Positions 1 to 8,717 of a stretch of 45,758 nucleotides of DNA are shown piece after piece; position 1 is the first letter of the stretch, and every line of letters begins with the position of its first letter. Under the pieces are notes generated by a model. That model saw nothing but the letters and a program-made list of their open reading frames with translations. It had not been told where the DNA came from and made no database searches. The position numbers and the translations under genes are program-made. Source of the stretch: an uncultured Porphyromonadaceae bacterium. Lineage in GTDB: Bacteria; Bacteroidota; Bacteroidia; Bacteroidales; Muribaculaceae. The DNA lies in contig USMC01000022.1 of the NCBI GenBank assembly GCA_900555715.1, positions 1 through 45,758 of the forward strand, given 5' to 3'.

Positions 1-51
1 TTTTTAGCCTGTGGAGAGGACAATTTGAAAAGTCAATACTTTTTCAGTGCC

Positions 52-77
52 CTCCCCGACCGGGAGCGCTTTTTTTT
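52..77 (+). terminator. Intrinsic terminator of an upstream gene
   Basis: A 5-bp GC-rich stem (CTCCC at 52-56 with GGGAG at 62-66) is followed by CGC and a T-run at 70-77. It would end a plus-strand transcript entering from outside the window. The T-run also overlaps the -33 element of the next promoter. Confidence 0.5.
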
Positions 78-106
78 GCTAAAGCCGCTGTTTTGTTGTA
101 ATTTTG
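75..106 (+). promoter_or_regulatory. Bacteroidetes-type promoter for the nfn-znu operon
   Basis: TTTG at 75-78 and TAATTTTG at 99-106 are separated by 20 bases. This matches the Bacteroidetes primary sigma consensus TTTG-N(17-23)-TAnnTTTG. Transcription would start near 113, leaving a leader of only about 15 bases before the ATG at 128. This favours the ATG over the in-frame TTG at 104, which would lie within the promoter. Confidence 0.7.
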
Positions 107-127
107 CCGCAAATATCAGAGAAAGAG

Positions 128-922
128 ATGAACAAGATATTGAGTAAAGAACATTTTTCGGCAAATGTCGTGAAGCTCGTCGTGGAAGCTCCGGATGTCG
201 CCGCCGCACGTAAGCCCGGGCATTTTGTCATAGTACGTTGCGGAGAAGGCGGCGAACGCATACCGCTCACTATAGCTGACGCCGACACCGCCGCCGGAAC
301 AATCACGCTCGTCGTTCAGGCTGTCGGTGATTCCACACGCAAGATATGCGCCCTCAACGCCGGCGACTGCCTTACCGACCTCGTCGGACCGCTCGGAAGA
401 GCCACCGACATAGGACGCCGCGACGGTACCGTGCTGTGCTGCGGCGGTGGCGTGGGAGTGGCTCCCCTGCTGCCTATCATACGTGCTATGAAAGAAGCCG
501 GAAACCGTGTTGTCAGCGTTCTCGCCGCACGAAGCAAGAACCTCATCATTCTCGAAGACGAGGTGCGCCGCTGGTCCGACGACGTCATCGTCATGACCGA
601 TGACGGCAGCTCCGGTCGCAAGGGACTTGTCACCGCCGGAGTAGAGGACGTGATAAACCGCGAGAAAGTAGCTGAGGCCATAGCAATCGGACCGGCTGTG
701 ATGATGAAATTTGTAGCCTTACTCACTAAAAAATACAATGTCCCGACAGTCTGCTCGCTCAACACAATCATGGTGGACGGCACGGGTATGTGTGGTGCCT
801 GCCGCGTCACCGTTGGAGGGAAGACACGCTTCGTGTGTGTCGATGGTCCCGAGTTCGACGCGCATCAGGTCGATTTCGACGAAATGATTATGCGCCTCAA
901 GGCGTACGATACTAAAAAATAG
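128..922 (+). CDS. NfnA/SudB-type FAD/NAD-binding [2Fe-2S] reductase subunit
   Basis: This 264-residue flavoprotein belongs to the ferredoxin-NADP reductase family that includes NfnA, SudB and PyrK. It has an FAD-binding RIPLTI segment near residue 43, a glycine-rich nucleotide-binding CGGGVGVAPLLP near 104, and a C-terminal iron-sulfur site (VDGTGMCGACR near 215-225, plus a later Cys in FVCVDG). In known NfnA an Asp replaces one cluster Cys, and an Asp sits in the equivalent place here. The next gene, five bases downstream, encodes the matching large subunit. Together they probably move electrons between NADPH, NADH and ferredoxin in the cytoplasm. Such pairs are often annotated as sulfide dehydrogenase or as glutamate synthase-like, so the exact acceptor is open. 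The start is the ATG just after the promoter. Confidence 0.8.
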   Translation: MNKILSKEHFSANVVKLVVEAPDVAAARKPGHFVIVRCGEGGERIPLTIADADTAAGTITLVVQAVGDSTRKICALNAGDCLTDLVGPLGRATDIGRRDGTVLCCGGGVGVAPLLPIIRAMKEAGNRVVSVLAARSKNLIILEDEVRRWSDDVIVMTDDGSSGRKGLVTAGVEDVINREKVAEAIAIGPAVMMKFVALLTKKYNVPTVCSLNTIMVDGTGMCGACRVTVGGKTRFVCVDGPEFDAHQVDFDEMIMRLKAYDTKK

Positions 923-927
923 CAGCA

Positions 928-2391
928 ATGGCTGAAAATATAGAAAATACATCGCGTTCCGCCGCATGGCGCGAAGAGCTCCGCAAAGCCATGCCGGCAA
1001 AAGAGCGCACCGCTATACCGCGTGTGGCAATGCCGACACTCGACCCTGCCTACCGTATCACCTGCAATGAGGAAGTGAACCGCGGTCTCAGCGCCGAGCA
1101 GGCTGTTATTGAGGCAACCCGCTGTCTGGATTGTCCGGAGCCCACATGTGTGCAGGGCTGTCCTGTCAACATCGCTATTCCCGATTTCGTCAAGAACATA
1201 CAGCGAGGCAATTTCGCCGAAGCCGCAGCCGTGCTCCACAGCTCAAGCGCTCTTCCTGCCGTCTGCGGGCGTGTCTGCCCGCAGGAAAAACAGTGCGAGA
1301 GCAAGTGCATCTACAATAAAATGAAGAAAGCGCCCGTAGCCATAGGCTATCTCGAGCGTTTCGCAGCTGATTATGAGATAGAGCATGGCGCAGCCGCAGC
1401 ACCCGCTGCCGAGCCTAACGGCATTAAAGTCGCCGTTGCGGGTTCGGGTCCTGCCGGGCTGTCGTTCGCCGGCGATATGGCACGCATGGGCTTTGAGGTG
1501 CATGTCTTCGAGGCGTTGCATGAAATCGGCGGCGTCCTCAAATACGGCATCCCCGAGTTCCGTCTGCCCAATGCCATTGTCGACAAACAGCTCGACGGCT
1601 TGCGCGCAGCAGGAGTGCGCTTCCATAAAAATACCATAATCGGCAAGACGTTCAGCTACGACAGACTTCTCGACGAAGGATTCCGTGGCATATTCGTCGC
1701 TTCCGGCGCCGGGCTTCCGCGCTTCATGGGCATTCCCGGCGAAAATCTCAACGGCGTCCTTTCCAGCAACGAATACCTAACACGTATCAATCTCATGGGT
1801 GCCGGTCGCGACGGGCACGACACTCCGGCGCCTTGCGGACGGCGGATTGCCGTTGTCGGCGGCGGAAATACTGCCATGGACAGTGTGCGCACGGCTCTGC
1901 GCATGGGTGCAGAAAAAGCCATGATTATCTATCGCCGCAGTGAGGCAGAGATGCCTGCGCGTGTCGAAGAGGTACGTCATGCCAAAGAAGAAGGCGTGGA
2001 ATTCCTCACGCTATGCAATCCTGTCGAGTATCTTGGCGATGAATCCGGCCGTGTGCGCGCAGTCCGCGTGCAGCGCATGGAGCTCGGTGAGCCGGATGCC
2101 TCGGGGCGCCGCAGTCCGCAGCCTGTTCCGGGAGCCATCGACGAAATAGAAATCGATCTTGCCGTTGTCAGCATTGGCGTGTCGCCCAATCCGCTGATTC
2201 CCAATTCAATCGACGGTCTCGACTTGACGGCGCGCGGCACTATCGCGACCGATGAGCATCTGCAGTCGTCTATTCCTGCCGTCTTTGCCGGAGGCGACAT
2301 CGTCCGCGGCGGAGCAACTGTAATACTTGCCATGAGCGACGGACGCAAAGCCGCAGCGGAGATGGCGAAGAAACTCCTTGCCGATGATTAG
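928..2391 (+). CDS. NfnB/SudA (GltD-like) NADPH-dependent oxidoreductase large subunit
   Basis: A 487-residue protein of the glutamate synthase small-subunit family. The N-terminal part carries two [4Fe-4S] Cys clusters, around residues 67-82 (CLDCPEPTCVQGCP) and 113-127 (CGRVCPQEKQCESKC). Two Rossmann motifs follow: GSGPAGLSF near 172 for FAD and VVGGGNTAMDS near 310 for NADPH. A final FAD contact, VFAGGDIVRGGATV, lies near the C-terminus. No glutamate synthase large subunit is nearby and the previous gene is an NfnA/SudB partner, so an NfnAB-like transhydrogenase (electron bifurcation) or SudAB-like function is more likely than glutamate synthesis. Its last 8 bases overlap the start of znuA, implying translational coupling. 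Confidence 0.82.
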   Translation: MAENIENTSRSAAWREELRKAMPAKERTAIPRVAMPTLDPAYRITCNEEVNRGLSAEQAVIEATRCLDCPEPTCVQGCPVNIAIPDFVKNIQRGNFAEAAAVLHSSSALPAVCGRVCPQEKQCESKCIYNKMKKAPVAIGYLERFAADYEIEHGAAAAPAAEPNGIKVAVAGSGPAGLSFAGDMARMGFEVHVFEALHEIGGVLKYGIPEFRLPNAIVDKQLDGLRAAGVRFHKNTIIGKTFSYDRLLDEGFRGIFVASGAGLPRFMGIPGENLNGVLSSNEYLTRINLMGAGRDGHDTPAPCGRRIAVVGGGNTAMDSVRTALRMGAEKAMIIYRRSEAEMPARVEEVRHAKEEGVEFLTLCNPVEYLGDESGRVRAVRVQRMELGEPDASGRRSPQPVPGAIDEIEIDLAVVSIGVSPNPLIPNSIDGLDLTARGTIATDEHLQSSIPAVFAGGDIVRGGATVILAMSDGRKAAAEMAKKLLADD

Positions 2392-3238
2392 GACAATAGT
2401 GGCTGCCATGCTCGTGTCACTGCTCGTTTCGTGTGCGGGCAAGAACGCTGCGACGGACGCAAAGACGCTTGCAGTGAGCATCGAGCCTCAGCGTTATGTT
2501 CTCGAACAGCTCGTCGACAGCACATACACTGTCGTGTCGCTTCTCTCGCGCGGCGCAAACCCGGAGACATTCGACCCGTCTGTAGCCGACCGCGAGAAAG
2601 TGGAACGTTCCGCAGTCTACTTTTCCACCGGTGTGCTGCCTTTCGAGCATGTGATAGAAGAATCGTCCTCGACACCCGTTGTCGCCACCTCCGACGGCGC
2701 TGAACTTATCTATGGCACCCACGCTCATGCCGCCGGAGAAAGCGGCGACCATCACCACGATGCCGATCCGCACTACTGGAGCAGTGTGTCCGGAATGAAA
2801 GCTATGGCACGGCGTATGGCGCAGACCCTGTCGGAGCTTAGCCCTGTGGAATCAGACGCCGTAGCGCGGCGTCTGAGGGTGTATGAACAGCATCTCGATT
2901 CTCTCGACGCTGCTGTGCGCACTATTCTCGAAGGCAGAGAAGGCGCAGCCTTCGCCGTATGGCATCCATCGCTGAGCTATGTGGCGCGCGACTACGGTCT
3001 GCGCCAGATAACGCTTGGCGTTGAAGGCAAAGACCTGTCGGCAAAAGGGTTGCGGCAGGTTATCGACAAGGCAAAGGAAAACAATGTAGCAGTGTTCTTT
3101 TTTCAGAAAGAATACGACAGCCGCCAGTCGGAAGCCGTCAGCTCCGGCATGGGAACGCGCGTAGTAGAAATAAATCCTCTCGAATACGACTGGGAGTCCC
3201 AGCTCATCACCATAGCCAATGAAATCTCCAGGCCATAG
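2384..3238 (+). CDS. znuA: Zinc ABC transporter substrate-binding lipoprotein (ZnuA-like)
   Basis: A 284-residue cluster A-I solute-binding protein. The N-terminus is a lipoprotein signal (MIRTIVAAMLVSLLVSCAGK), so Cys 17 would be lipidated. A His/Asp-rich loop near residues 115-130 (HAHAAGESGDHHHDADPHYW) contains the DPHYW motif typical of ZnuA, and WHPSLSYVARDYGL supplies a further His ligand. Zinc is the likeliest cargo; manganese is less likely given the His-rich loop. An in-frame TTG lies 6 bases upstream, but the ATG at 2384 gives the better signal peptide. It overlaps the previous gene by 8 bases and the next by 20, so it sits in one operon with the redox pair. Confidence 0.85.
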   Translation: MIRTIVAAMLVSLLVSCAGKNAATDAKTLAVSIEPQRYVLEQLVDSTYTVVSLLSRGANPETFDPSVADREKVERSAVYFSTGVLPFEHVIEESSSTPVVATSDGAELIYGTHAHAAGESGDHHHDADPHYWSSVSGMKAMARRMAQTLSELSPVESDAVARRLRVYEQHLDSLDAAVRTILEGREGAAFAVWHPSLSYVARDYGLRQITLGVEGKDLSAKGLRQVIDKAKENNVAVFFFQKEYDSRQSEAVSSGMGTRVVEINPLEYDWESQLITIANEISRP

Positions 3239-3959
3239 CGATCCGTGTCTCTGTTCAGCCTGCCTTGGCAAGCCAGTAGTCAGCCCCCTGCTGTCGCTGC
3301 AGGACATAGGTCTTGTACGCGACGGTCGCTGTGTGCTCGATGACATAAACCTCACCGTCGACCGCGGCGATTTCGTTGCCATCACCGGTCCGAACGGCGG
3401 TGGAAAGACCACTCTCCTGCGAATTATCCTCGGACTCATCCGCCCGACGTCCGGCAAGCTTATCTGCTATGACGACGCCGGAAACCCCGCCGTCAGGCTT
3501 CCACGTCCCGGCTACCTGCCTCAGAAAAATACCGTCGACTCACATTTCCCAATCACCGTGGGTGAGGTCGTGGCGTCCGGACTTCTTGCCGCCGGCGACA
3601 TGACGAAGGAAGAGAAAAAAGAGAAGATTGAACGTACGCTTTCTCTTGTCCAGCTCGGGGATCTTGCCCGGCGACCTATCGGGCGCCTGTCGGGCGGTCA
3701 GCTTCAGCGCACGCTTTTCGGACGCGCCATCGTGGCGGAGCCGCCGCTGCTCATCCTCGACGAACCTATGAGTTACCTCGACATCAATTTTGAAGAGCGG
3801 CTATATGATATAATATCCGATCTGTCGAAGAAAGCCACAGTGCTTCTGGTGAGCCATCAGATGAACAGACTCGGTGCTATGGCAAACAGGCATGTGATTG
3901 TAGACCATACTCTGCGCGAGTGTACCCACAGGCATCACTATTGCCCGCCTGAGTGCTGA
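3219..3959 (+). CDS. znuC: Zinc ABC transporter ATP-binding protein (ZnuC-like)
   Basis: A 246-residue ABC ATPase. Walker A is GPNGGGKTT near residue 59, the signature is LSGGQLQR near 158, and Walker B is LLILDEP near 178. The gene starts inside the end of znuA (20-base overlap). Both ends are unusual: the N-terminus has DPCLCSACLGK and the C-terminus has ECTHRHHYCPPEC, so Cys and His residues flank the ATPase core. These could bind zinc, which is inference. No permease gene (znuB) follows; the next gene is convergent and overlaps the 3' end by 22 bases. The membrane partner must be encoded elsewhere. Confidence 0.85.
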   Translation: MKSPGHSDPCLCSACLGKPVVSPLLSLQDIGLVRDGRCVLDDINLTVDRGDFVAITGPNGGGKTTLLRIILGLIRPTSGKLICYDDAGNPAVRLPRPGYLPQKNTVDSHFPITVGEVVASGLLAAGDMTKEEKKEKIERTLSLVQLGDLARRPIGRLSGGQLQRTLFGRAIVAEPPLLILDEPMSYLDINFEERLYDIISDLSKKATVLLVSHQMNRLGAMANRHVIVDHTLRECTHRHHYCPPEC

Positions 3960-4639
3960 CTCCGGCACAGCTCGCGGATGCTTTTGCGGTCGCCGAACAC
4001 TGTCAGCACATCGCCTACAGCCGCATCCGACGACATGTCTTCCACAATTTCAAGCTCCTTGCGTCTGATTCCGAGGATATTGCTCTTGTCTGTCGGTCGA
4101 CAGGCAGCGACGATGCGGACGCCGAATCTGTCGCTGAGGTACTTTTCGACACCGGCATACGCCATGCCTTCCAGATATGAAGGCAGACTGAAATTGATAA
4201 CTACGTTCTGCGTCCCTACCGAGAGTGTCATCACTGACGAGCCCAGCTCCAGCTCACAGCTGAGGTCGTAGGCGGCGCGCTGTTCAGGAGTGACAATGCG
4301 GTCTATTTCGAAACTTTCGAGAATAGACTTGTGCAGAGCGTCGATGGCGCGGGCGTAGATATGCCTGACCCCCATCTTTTTTAACAGCGCCACCGTCTTG
4401 ATGCTGGCGCCGAAATTCTCGCCTATGGCGACGATGACAAGATCGACATTGCGCAGGGGGAGCACCGACAGCTCATGCTCTTCAGTAGAGTCTATCTGAT
4501 AGACTGTCAAGATGTGATTTTTCATTTCGTTGACAGCCTCGCTGTCGATGTCGGCACCGATTACGTCGTGACCGAGATTGACAAGGTCGCATGCCAGATT
4601 GGTGCCGTATATTCCGAGACCGATGATGAGATACTTCAT
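3938..4639 (-). CDS. Potassium uptake regulatory subunit, TrkA/KtrA type
   Basis: A 233-residue cytoplasmic RCK protein that gates a Trk/Ktr potassium channel by binding nucleotide. The N-terminal Rossmann fold shows GLGIYGTNLACDL with the GxGxxG pattern and an acidic residue at the end of strand two (GADID). A RCK_C-like domain follows from about residue 140. It is one RCK unit long, like KtrA, rather than the double-length TrkA of E. coli. Its ATG lies two bases after the stop of the channel gene, so the two are coupled. The 3' end overlaps znuC on the other strand. Confidence 0.88.
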   Translation of the reverse strand: MKYLIIGLGIYGTNLACDLVNLGHDVIGADIDSEAVNEMKNHILTVYQIDSTEEHELSVLPLRNVDLVIVAIGENFGASIKTVALLKKMGVRHIYARAIDALHKSILESFEIDRIVTPEQRAAYDLSCELELGSSVMTLSVGTQNVVINFSLPSYLEGMAYAGVEKYLSDRFGVRIVAACRPTDKSNILGIRRKELEIVEDMSSDAAVGDVLTVFGDRKSIRELCRSQHSGGQ

Positions 4640-4641
4640 AT

Positions 4642-6498
4642 TCAGTTTACAATAATATCGTCAGAAGGAAGATTTACAGATATATCGGGGCGGTTGCCCA
4701 CTATTCCGCAGAGCACCGAGATGATGCCTACACGTCCGAGGAACATCGCCGTGGCAAGCACGATTTTTGCCGCGTCGCCAAGTTCGGGAGTGATGCCGTA
4801 GGAAATGCCGACGGTGGTAAGCGCGGAGAATGCTTCGAAGACAAGGGCGCCGGTAGAGAAATCCGGTTCGAGAATCAGCAGCAGGCAGCTGTAGACAAAC
4901 AATGCCATTATCGACAGGACCACGACAGCGTTGGAGCGCCGGACCGACCGCATGGCGATGCTGCGCCCGAAAACCGCCACGCCTTTCTGACCGAAAACGA
5001 TAGAACGCAGATTGAGTATTACCGCAGCGAAAGCGTTGATTTTTATACCGCCGCCCATCGACTGCGACGAACATCCCACCCACATCAGAAACAGAGCGAT
5101 GACAAAAGTGATTCCGAGCCATTGCTGCGGACCGATGGTGAGGAATCCCGCCGTGCGCACCGTCGCTGAGCAGAATACCGACTGTACTATCCTGCGACCG
5201 GTGCTCATGCCTGCCATGGAATGAGATCCTTCGAAAAAATAGAATGCCGCCGCTCCGCCGACAAACAGCACCGCCGTCAGCAGAAGAACGAGTTTGGTGT
5301 TCAGATCATATACATGGATGTTTCGCACAAACGGACGTCCGAGAATACGCGCACGCAGGCGTCGGAAATATTCTGCTATCACTTCCCGGAAATTGACAAG
5401 ATTCGGAAAGCCGATGCCGCCGGCGAGAATGAGCGCTGACATCACGATATAGAACCATGCCGAGCCGTTCATCAGCTCGGGTGTCGCCATGCCTTCCGGA
5501 AGAGTGGAGAAGCCGCAGTTGCAGAATGCCGACAGCGAATGAAACGCCGAGAATGCCGCGCGGTTGCCCCATGTGCCTTCGAAGCCTTCCGGAAGCGTGA
5601 AATATATGGCAGCGGCGCCGGCGAGCTCGATGGAAAGAGTGAATGCCAGAATATACAGAATGACAGGCACGAGTGCGTTCATGGATTTCGAATAGACGAA
5701 GTCGCGCATCATTATCTGACTGTAGAGCGATGAATTTCCGCTGAAGAAAATGGCGAAGAAGCTTGTGAAGGTGAGTACGCCCAGAGCTCCTATCTGCATC
5801 AGCACCGCCATGACGGTCCATCCAAGCGGTGTCAGCGTCGCCGACGTGTCGATTGTCGACATTCCTGTCATGCTCACAGCACTTGTCGCCATGAAGAGCG
5901 AGTCGACAAAGCGCAGAGGCGCTCCTACGGTACATTTGGGCAGCATCAGGACGAAAGAACCTGCCATAATGAAGATTATGAAGCTCGCCGAAAGAATCAG
6001 CGACGGATTTGTGTGGCTGTCGAGAAGGCGCATACAGTCTGTGCAAAGTTTTGCGAACGAATATATGCCAAGACAGACGAAAAGAAACCTTCGGCTGCAG
6101 AAGAAGTGCGGCAGACCGCTGTCGGCACCTCCGAAGTGCATCCAGAGCGCCGGCACGACAGTTATAATAACCAGCGCCGAGCACAGACGGTCGGCAACGG
6201 TCTGTCTGCGGCGCGCTTCGGGGTTCAGCAATGTCACTGCCACTGTGGCAAGAAACACAATCTGGGAGCTTCTGAGCAAGCGCACTATCACAGTCCTGTC
6301 CATCGCGCCGGGCTCATAGCCTATATACAGCATCAGGCATACCAGCGTTGTCAGTGCGGCGACAAACTGAGCCACGCCGAGAATCTTGCCGGCGATATCG
6401 AGCGCGTCGACAATACTTCTGCGCAGCCGCGACATGCGACCGCGCTGCCGTGTCTGTTCCGACAGGCGCATTTTCCGTTTTTCGGCGCGTGGTTTCAT
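4642..6498 (-). CDS. Potassium uptake channel subunit, TrkH/KtrB family
   Basis: A membrane protein of about 618 residues in the TrkH/KtrB/HKT superfamily, the ion-conducting partner of the downstream RCK gene. The pore-loop regions are visible as repeated TM-P-TM stretches, for example SAVSMTGMSTIDT, ALTTVGISYG and SATVRTAGFLTIGP. Family members are usually 440-500 residues; here an N-terminal extension adds a basic cytoplasmic stretch and several extra hydrophobic segments before the core. The ATG at 6498 was chosen. A GTG at 6525 would add nine residues without improving the protein. The gene is divergent from prfB, with about 85 bases between them. Confidence 0.87.
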   Translation of the reverse strand: MKPRAEKRKMRLSEQTRQRGRMSRLRRSIVDALDIAGKILGVAQFVAALTTLVCLMLYIGYEPGAMDRTVIVRLLRSSQIVFLATVAVTLLNPEARRRQTVADRLCSALVIITVVPALWMHFGGADSGLPHFFCSRRFLFVCLGIYSFAKLCTDCMRLLDSHTNPSLILSASFIIFIMAGSFVLMLPKCTVGAPLRFVDSLFMATSAVSMTGMSTIDTSATLTPLGWTVMAVLMQIGALGVLTFTSFFAIFFSGNSSLYSQIMMRDFVYSKSMNALVPVILYILAFTLSIELAGAAAIYFTLPEGFEGTWGNRAAFSAFHSLSAFCNCGFSTLPEGMATPELMNGSAWFYIVMSALILAGGIGFPNLVNFREVIAEYFRRLRARILGRPFVRNIHVYDLNTKLVLLLTAVLFVGGAAAFYFFEGSHSMAGMSTGRRIVQSVFCSATVRTAGFLTIGPQQWLGITFVIALFLMWVGCSSQSMGGGIKINAFAAVILNLRSIVFGQKGVAVFGRSIAMRSVRRSNAVVVLSIMALFVYSCLLLILEPDFSTGALVFEAFSALTTVGISYGITPELGDAAKIVLATAMFLGRVGIISVLCGIVGNRPDISVNLPSDDIIVN

Positions 6499-6527
6499 AA
6501 CCTCAAAACAAGTGCCGGACACCACGG

Positions 6528-6561
6528 TTTACAGACTTCTCAAAAAAAATTGCTAACTTTG
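6528..6561 (+). promoter_or_regulatory. Promoter of prfB
   Basis: The -7 element TAACTTTG at 6554-6561 matches TAnnTTTG exactly. A weaker -33 candidate, TTTA at 6528-6531, lies 22 bases upstream. The predicted start near 6568 gives a 5' leader of about 17 bases. Confidence 0.6.
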
Positions 6562-6584
6562 CAACAAAACACAGAAAAAGCAAT

Positions 6585-7704
6585 ATGATAACACAGGAAC
6601 AATTAAAAGAGACTTTTGAGCGTATGCTTGCGCTGAGGAGGTATCTTTGACATCGACGGGAAGAAAATAGCCGTCGAAGAAGAACAGTTGCGCACCATGG
6701 CGGACGGATTCTGGGAGAACGCCGAAGCAGCGCAGCGGCAGATGAAGAAAATCAAAGACCTCCAGAAATGGGTCGCCGACTACACTGAGCTCGAAGGTGC
6801 TGTCGACGAACTGAAGCTTGCTCTCGATTTTTTCAAGGAAGAAATTGTGAGCGAGGAAGAAGTAGATCAGGCTTATGCCCGTGCCGTCAAGCTCCTCGAA
6901 GAGCTGGAGCTGCGCAATATGCTCCGTGGCGAAGGCGATATCATGAGCGCCGTCCTGAAAATCAACTCCGGCGCCGGAGGCACCGAAAGCCAGGACTGGG
7001 CGCAGATGCTCATGCGCATGTATATGCGTTGGGCGGAAGCTCATGGCTACAAGCTCTCTGTTGCGAACCTTCTCGAAGGCGACGAGGCTGGCATCAAGAG
7101 CTGTACCCTGAACATCGAGGGCGATTTCGCCTACGGTTTTCTCAAAAGCGAGAACGGGGTGCACCGCCTCGTGCGTGTGTCGCCCTACAATGCCCAGGGA
7201 AAGCGCATGACGTCGTTCGCTTCTGTCTTCGTCACGCCTTTGGTCGACGACTCCATCGAGGTGAAGGTCGAACCGGCATTGCTCACCTGGGACACTTTCC
7301 GCTCCGGCGGCGCCGGCGGTCAGAACGTCAACAAAGTGGAATCTGGCGTCCGCCTGCGCTACCAGTTCACCGACCCATACACCGGCGAGAAGGAAGAAAT
7401 TCTCATTGAGAACACCGAGACACGCGACCAGCCGAAGAACAAAGAGAATGCCATGCGTCAGCTGCGATCCATCCTCTATGCCAAAGAGCTCGACCACCGT
7501 ATGCAGGAGCAGGCGAAAGTCGAGGCCGGAAAGAAGAAAATCGAATGGGGCTCGCAGATACGAAGCTATGTTTTCGACGACCGCCGTGTAAAAGATCACC
7601 GCACCAACTATCAGACCTCTGATGTCGGCGGTGTGATGGACGGCGATATCGACGATTTCATTAAGGCTTATCTGATGGAATTCTCAGAAAAAGAAAGCGA
7701 ATAG
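6585..7704 (+). CDS. prfB: Peptide chain release factor 2, with programmed +1 frameshift
   Basis: RF2 recognises UGA and UAA stop codons and releases the finished peptide. The frame opening at ATG 6585 encodes 21 residues (MITQEQLKETFERMLALRRY then L) and meets an in-frame TGA at 6648-6650. The context is AGGAGG TAT CTT TGA C, the classic RF2 autoregulatory site. Ribosomes slip +1 on CTT and continue at GAC 6649, giving a 372-residue protein. The internal Shine-Dalgarno-like AGGAGG is at 6636-6641. The catalytic GGQ loop is present (GGAGGQNVNKVESG). The stop-recognition tripeptide usually written SPF reads SPY here (RLVRVSPYNAQGKR). A conceptual translation without the shift would wrongly start at TTG 6688 or ATG 6697. 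Confidence 0.95.
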
Positions 7705-7712
7705 TCTTAAGA

Positions 7713-8690
7713 ATGGAAAGCAACGACAGGTATTTGCTGATTGTCAATCCCGTATCGGGCAGCGGCTCCAAGGAGAAAGTGGCGCAGCAGATCTGCAGCG
7801 CTCTCGGCAGCATAGGTATAGCCGTCGACATAGCCGAGACCGGCTATGCCGGGCATGCCCGTGAGCTCGCCGCCGAAGCAGCCGCCGCACGCCGTCCGGC
7901 GGTCATTGCCTGCGGCGGCGACGGCACTGTCAACGAAGTTGCTTCAGGGCTTGTGGGATCGGACACGGCGATGGCGATAGTCCCCGCAGGCTCTGGAAAC
8001 GGGCTGGCAAGGCACTTGGGTATTCCGATGGATACTGCCGGCGCACTCGATGTGATAGGGCGGCAGAATGTCATTCGCGCCGACTATGGCACCGCCAACG
8101 GGCGTCCGTTCTTCTGCACCTTCGGCGTGGGCTTCGACGCTGCCGTCAGCGAACGCTGCGCGCGGCAGAAAAACCGCGGGCTGATGATGTATCTGCGCAA
8201 TACCGTCGATGTCTTTTTCCGTTATCGTCCCGAAGAATATATTATAGAAACAAACGGGCGTGTCATCACCGACAAGGCGTTTCTGATAGTATGCTGCAAC
8301 GCCTCGCAGTATGGCAACAATGCCTTCGTCGCCCCGGACGCTTCTGTTACCGACGGCATGCTCGACATAACCATAGTGCATGGCGGAGACCTCATATCGC
8401 GCGCCACTGTCGGTGCCGATATGATAACGGGACTGATAGGCATGAATGCGCTTGTAGAGATCATCCGCACGCCATCGGTGACGATAAGCCGAAAGAACGA
8501 AGGTCCGGCACACCTCGACGGCGACGCAATCACTATCGGCAACCGTATTGAAGTGAACTGTCACCCGGGTCAGCTGCGTGTCTTCGCCGCCGGGCAGGAA
8601 TCGTCTGAGTTCATCCCCCTGCTCACGCCTGCACGCCTCCTCTTCCGCGACATTGGAAGTTCCTTCAGAGGGCTTATTTCCACAACATAA
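7713..8690 (+). CDS. Diacylglycerol/lipid kinase family protein (YegS/BmrU type)
   Basis: A 325-residue cytoplasmic or membrane-associated kinase of the DAGK_cat family, which phosphorylates lipid hydroxyl groups with ATP. The N-terminal VNPVSGSGSKEKV, the nucleotide loop CGGDGTVNEVASGL near residue 70 and PAGSGNGLARHLGI near 92 are the family's three signatures. The C-terminal half is the beta-sandwich domain found in YegS. The substrate (diacylglycerol, phosphatidylglycerol, undecaprenol or a sphingoid base) cannot be read from sequence. Bacteroidales make sphingolipids, so a sphingoid base is possible. It starts 8 bases after prfB and may share its transcript. Confidence 0.82.
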   Translation: MESNDRYLLIVNPVSGSGSKEKVAQQICSALGSIGIAVDIAETGYAGHARELAAEAAAARRPAVIACGGDGTVNEVASGLVGSDTAMAIVPAGSGNGLARHLGIPMDTAGALDVIGRQNVIRADYGTANGRPFFCTFGVGFDAAVSERCARQKNRGLMMYLRNTVDVFFRYRPEEYIIETNGRVITDKAFLIVCCNASQYGNNAFVAPDASVTDGMLDITIVHGGDLISRATVGADMITGLIGMNALVEIIRTPSVTISRKNEGPAHLDGDAITIGNRIEVNCHPGQLRVFAAGQESSEFIPLLTPARLLFRDIGSSFRGLISTT

Positions 8691-8717
8691 ACAGAACACA
8701 TTAACTATATACCTAAA

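Noticed and set aside
928..2391. Glutamate synthase small subunit (GltD)
   Set aside because: No GltB large subunit is adjacent, and an NfnA/SudB-type partner precedes it directly.
6585..6650. prfB as a frameshifted pseudogene
   Set aside because: The interruption is the known RF2 slip site with an internal Shine-Dalgarno sequence, and the rest of the protein is intact.
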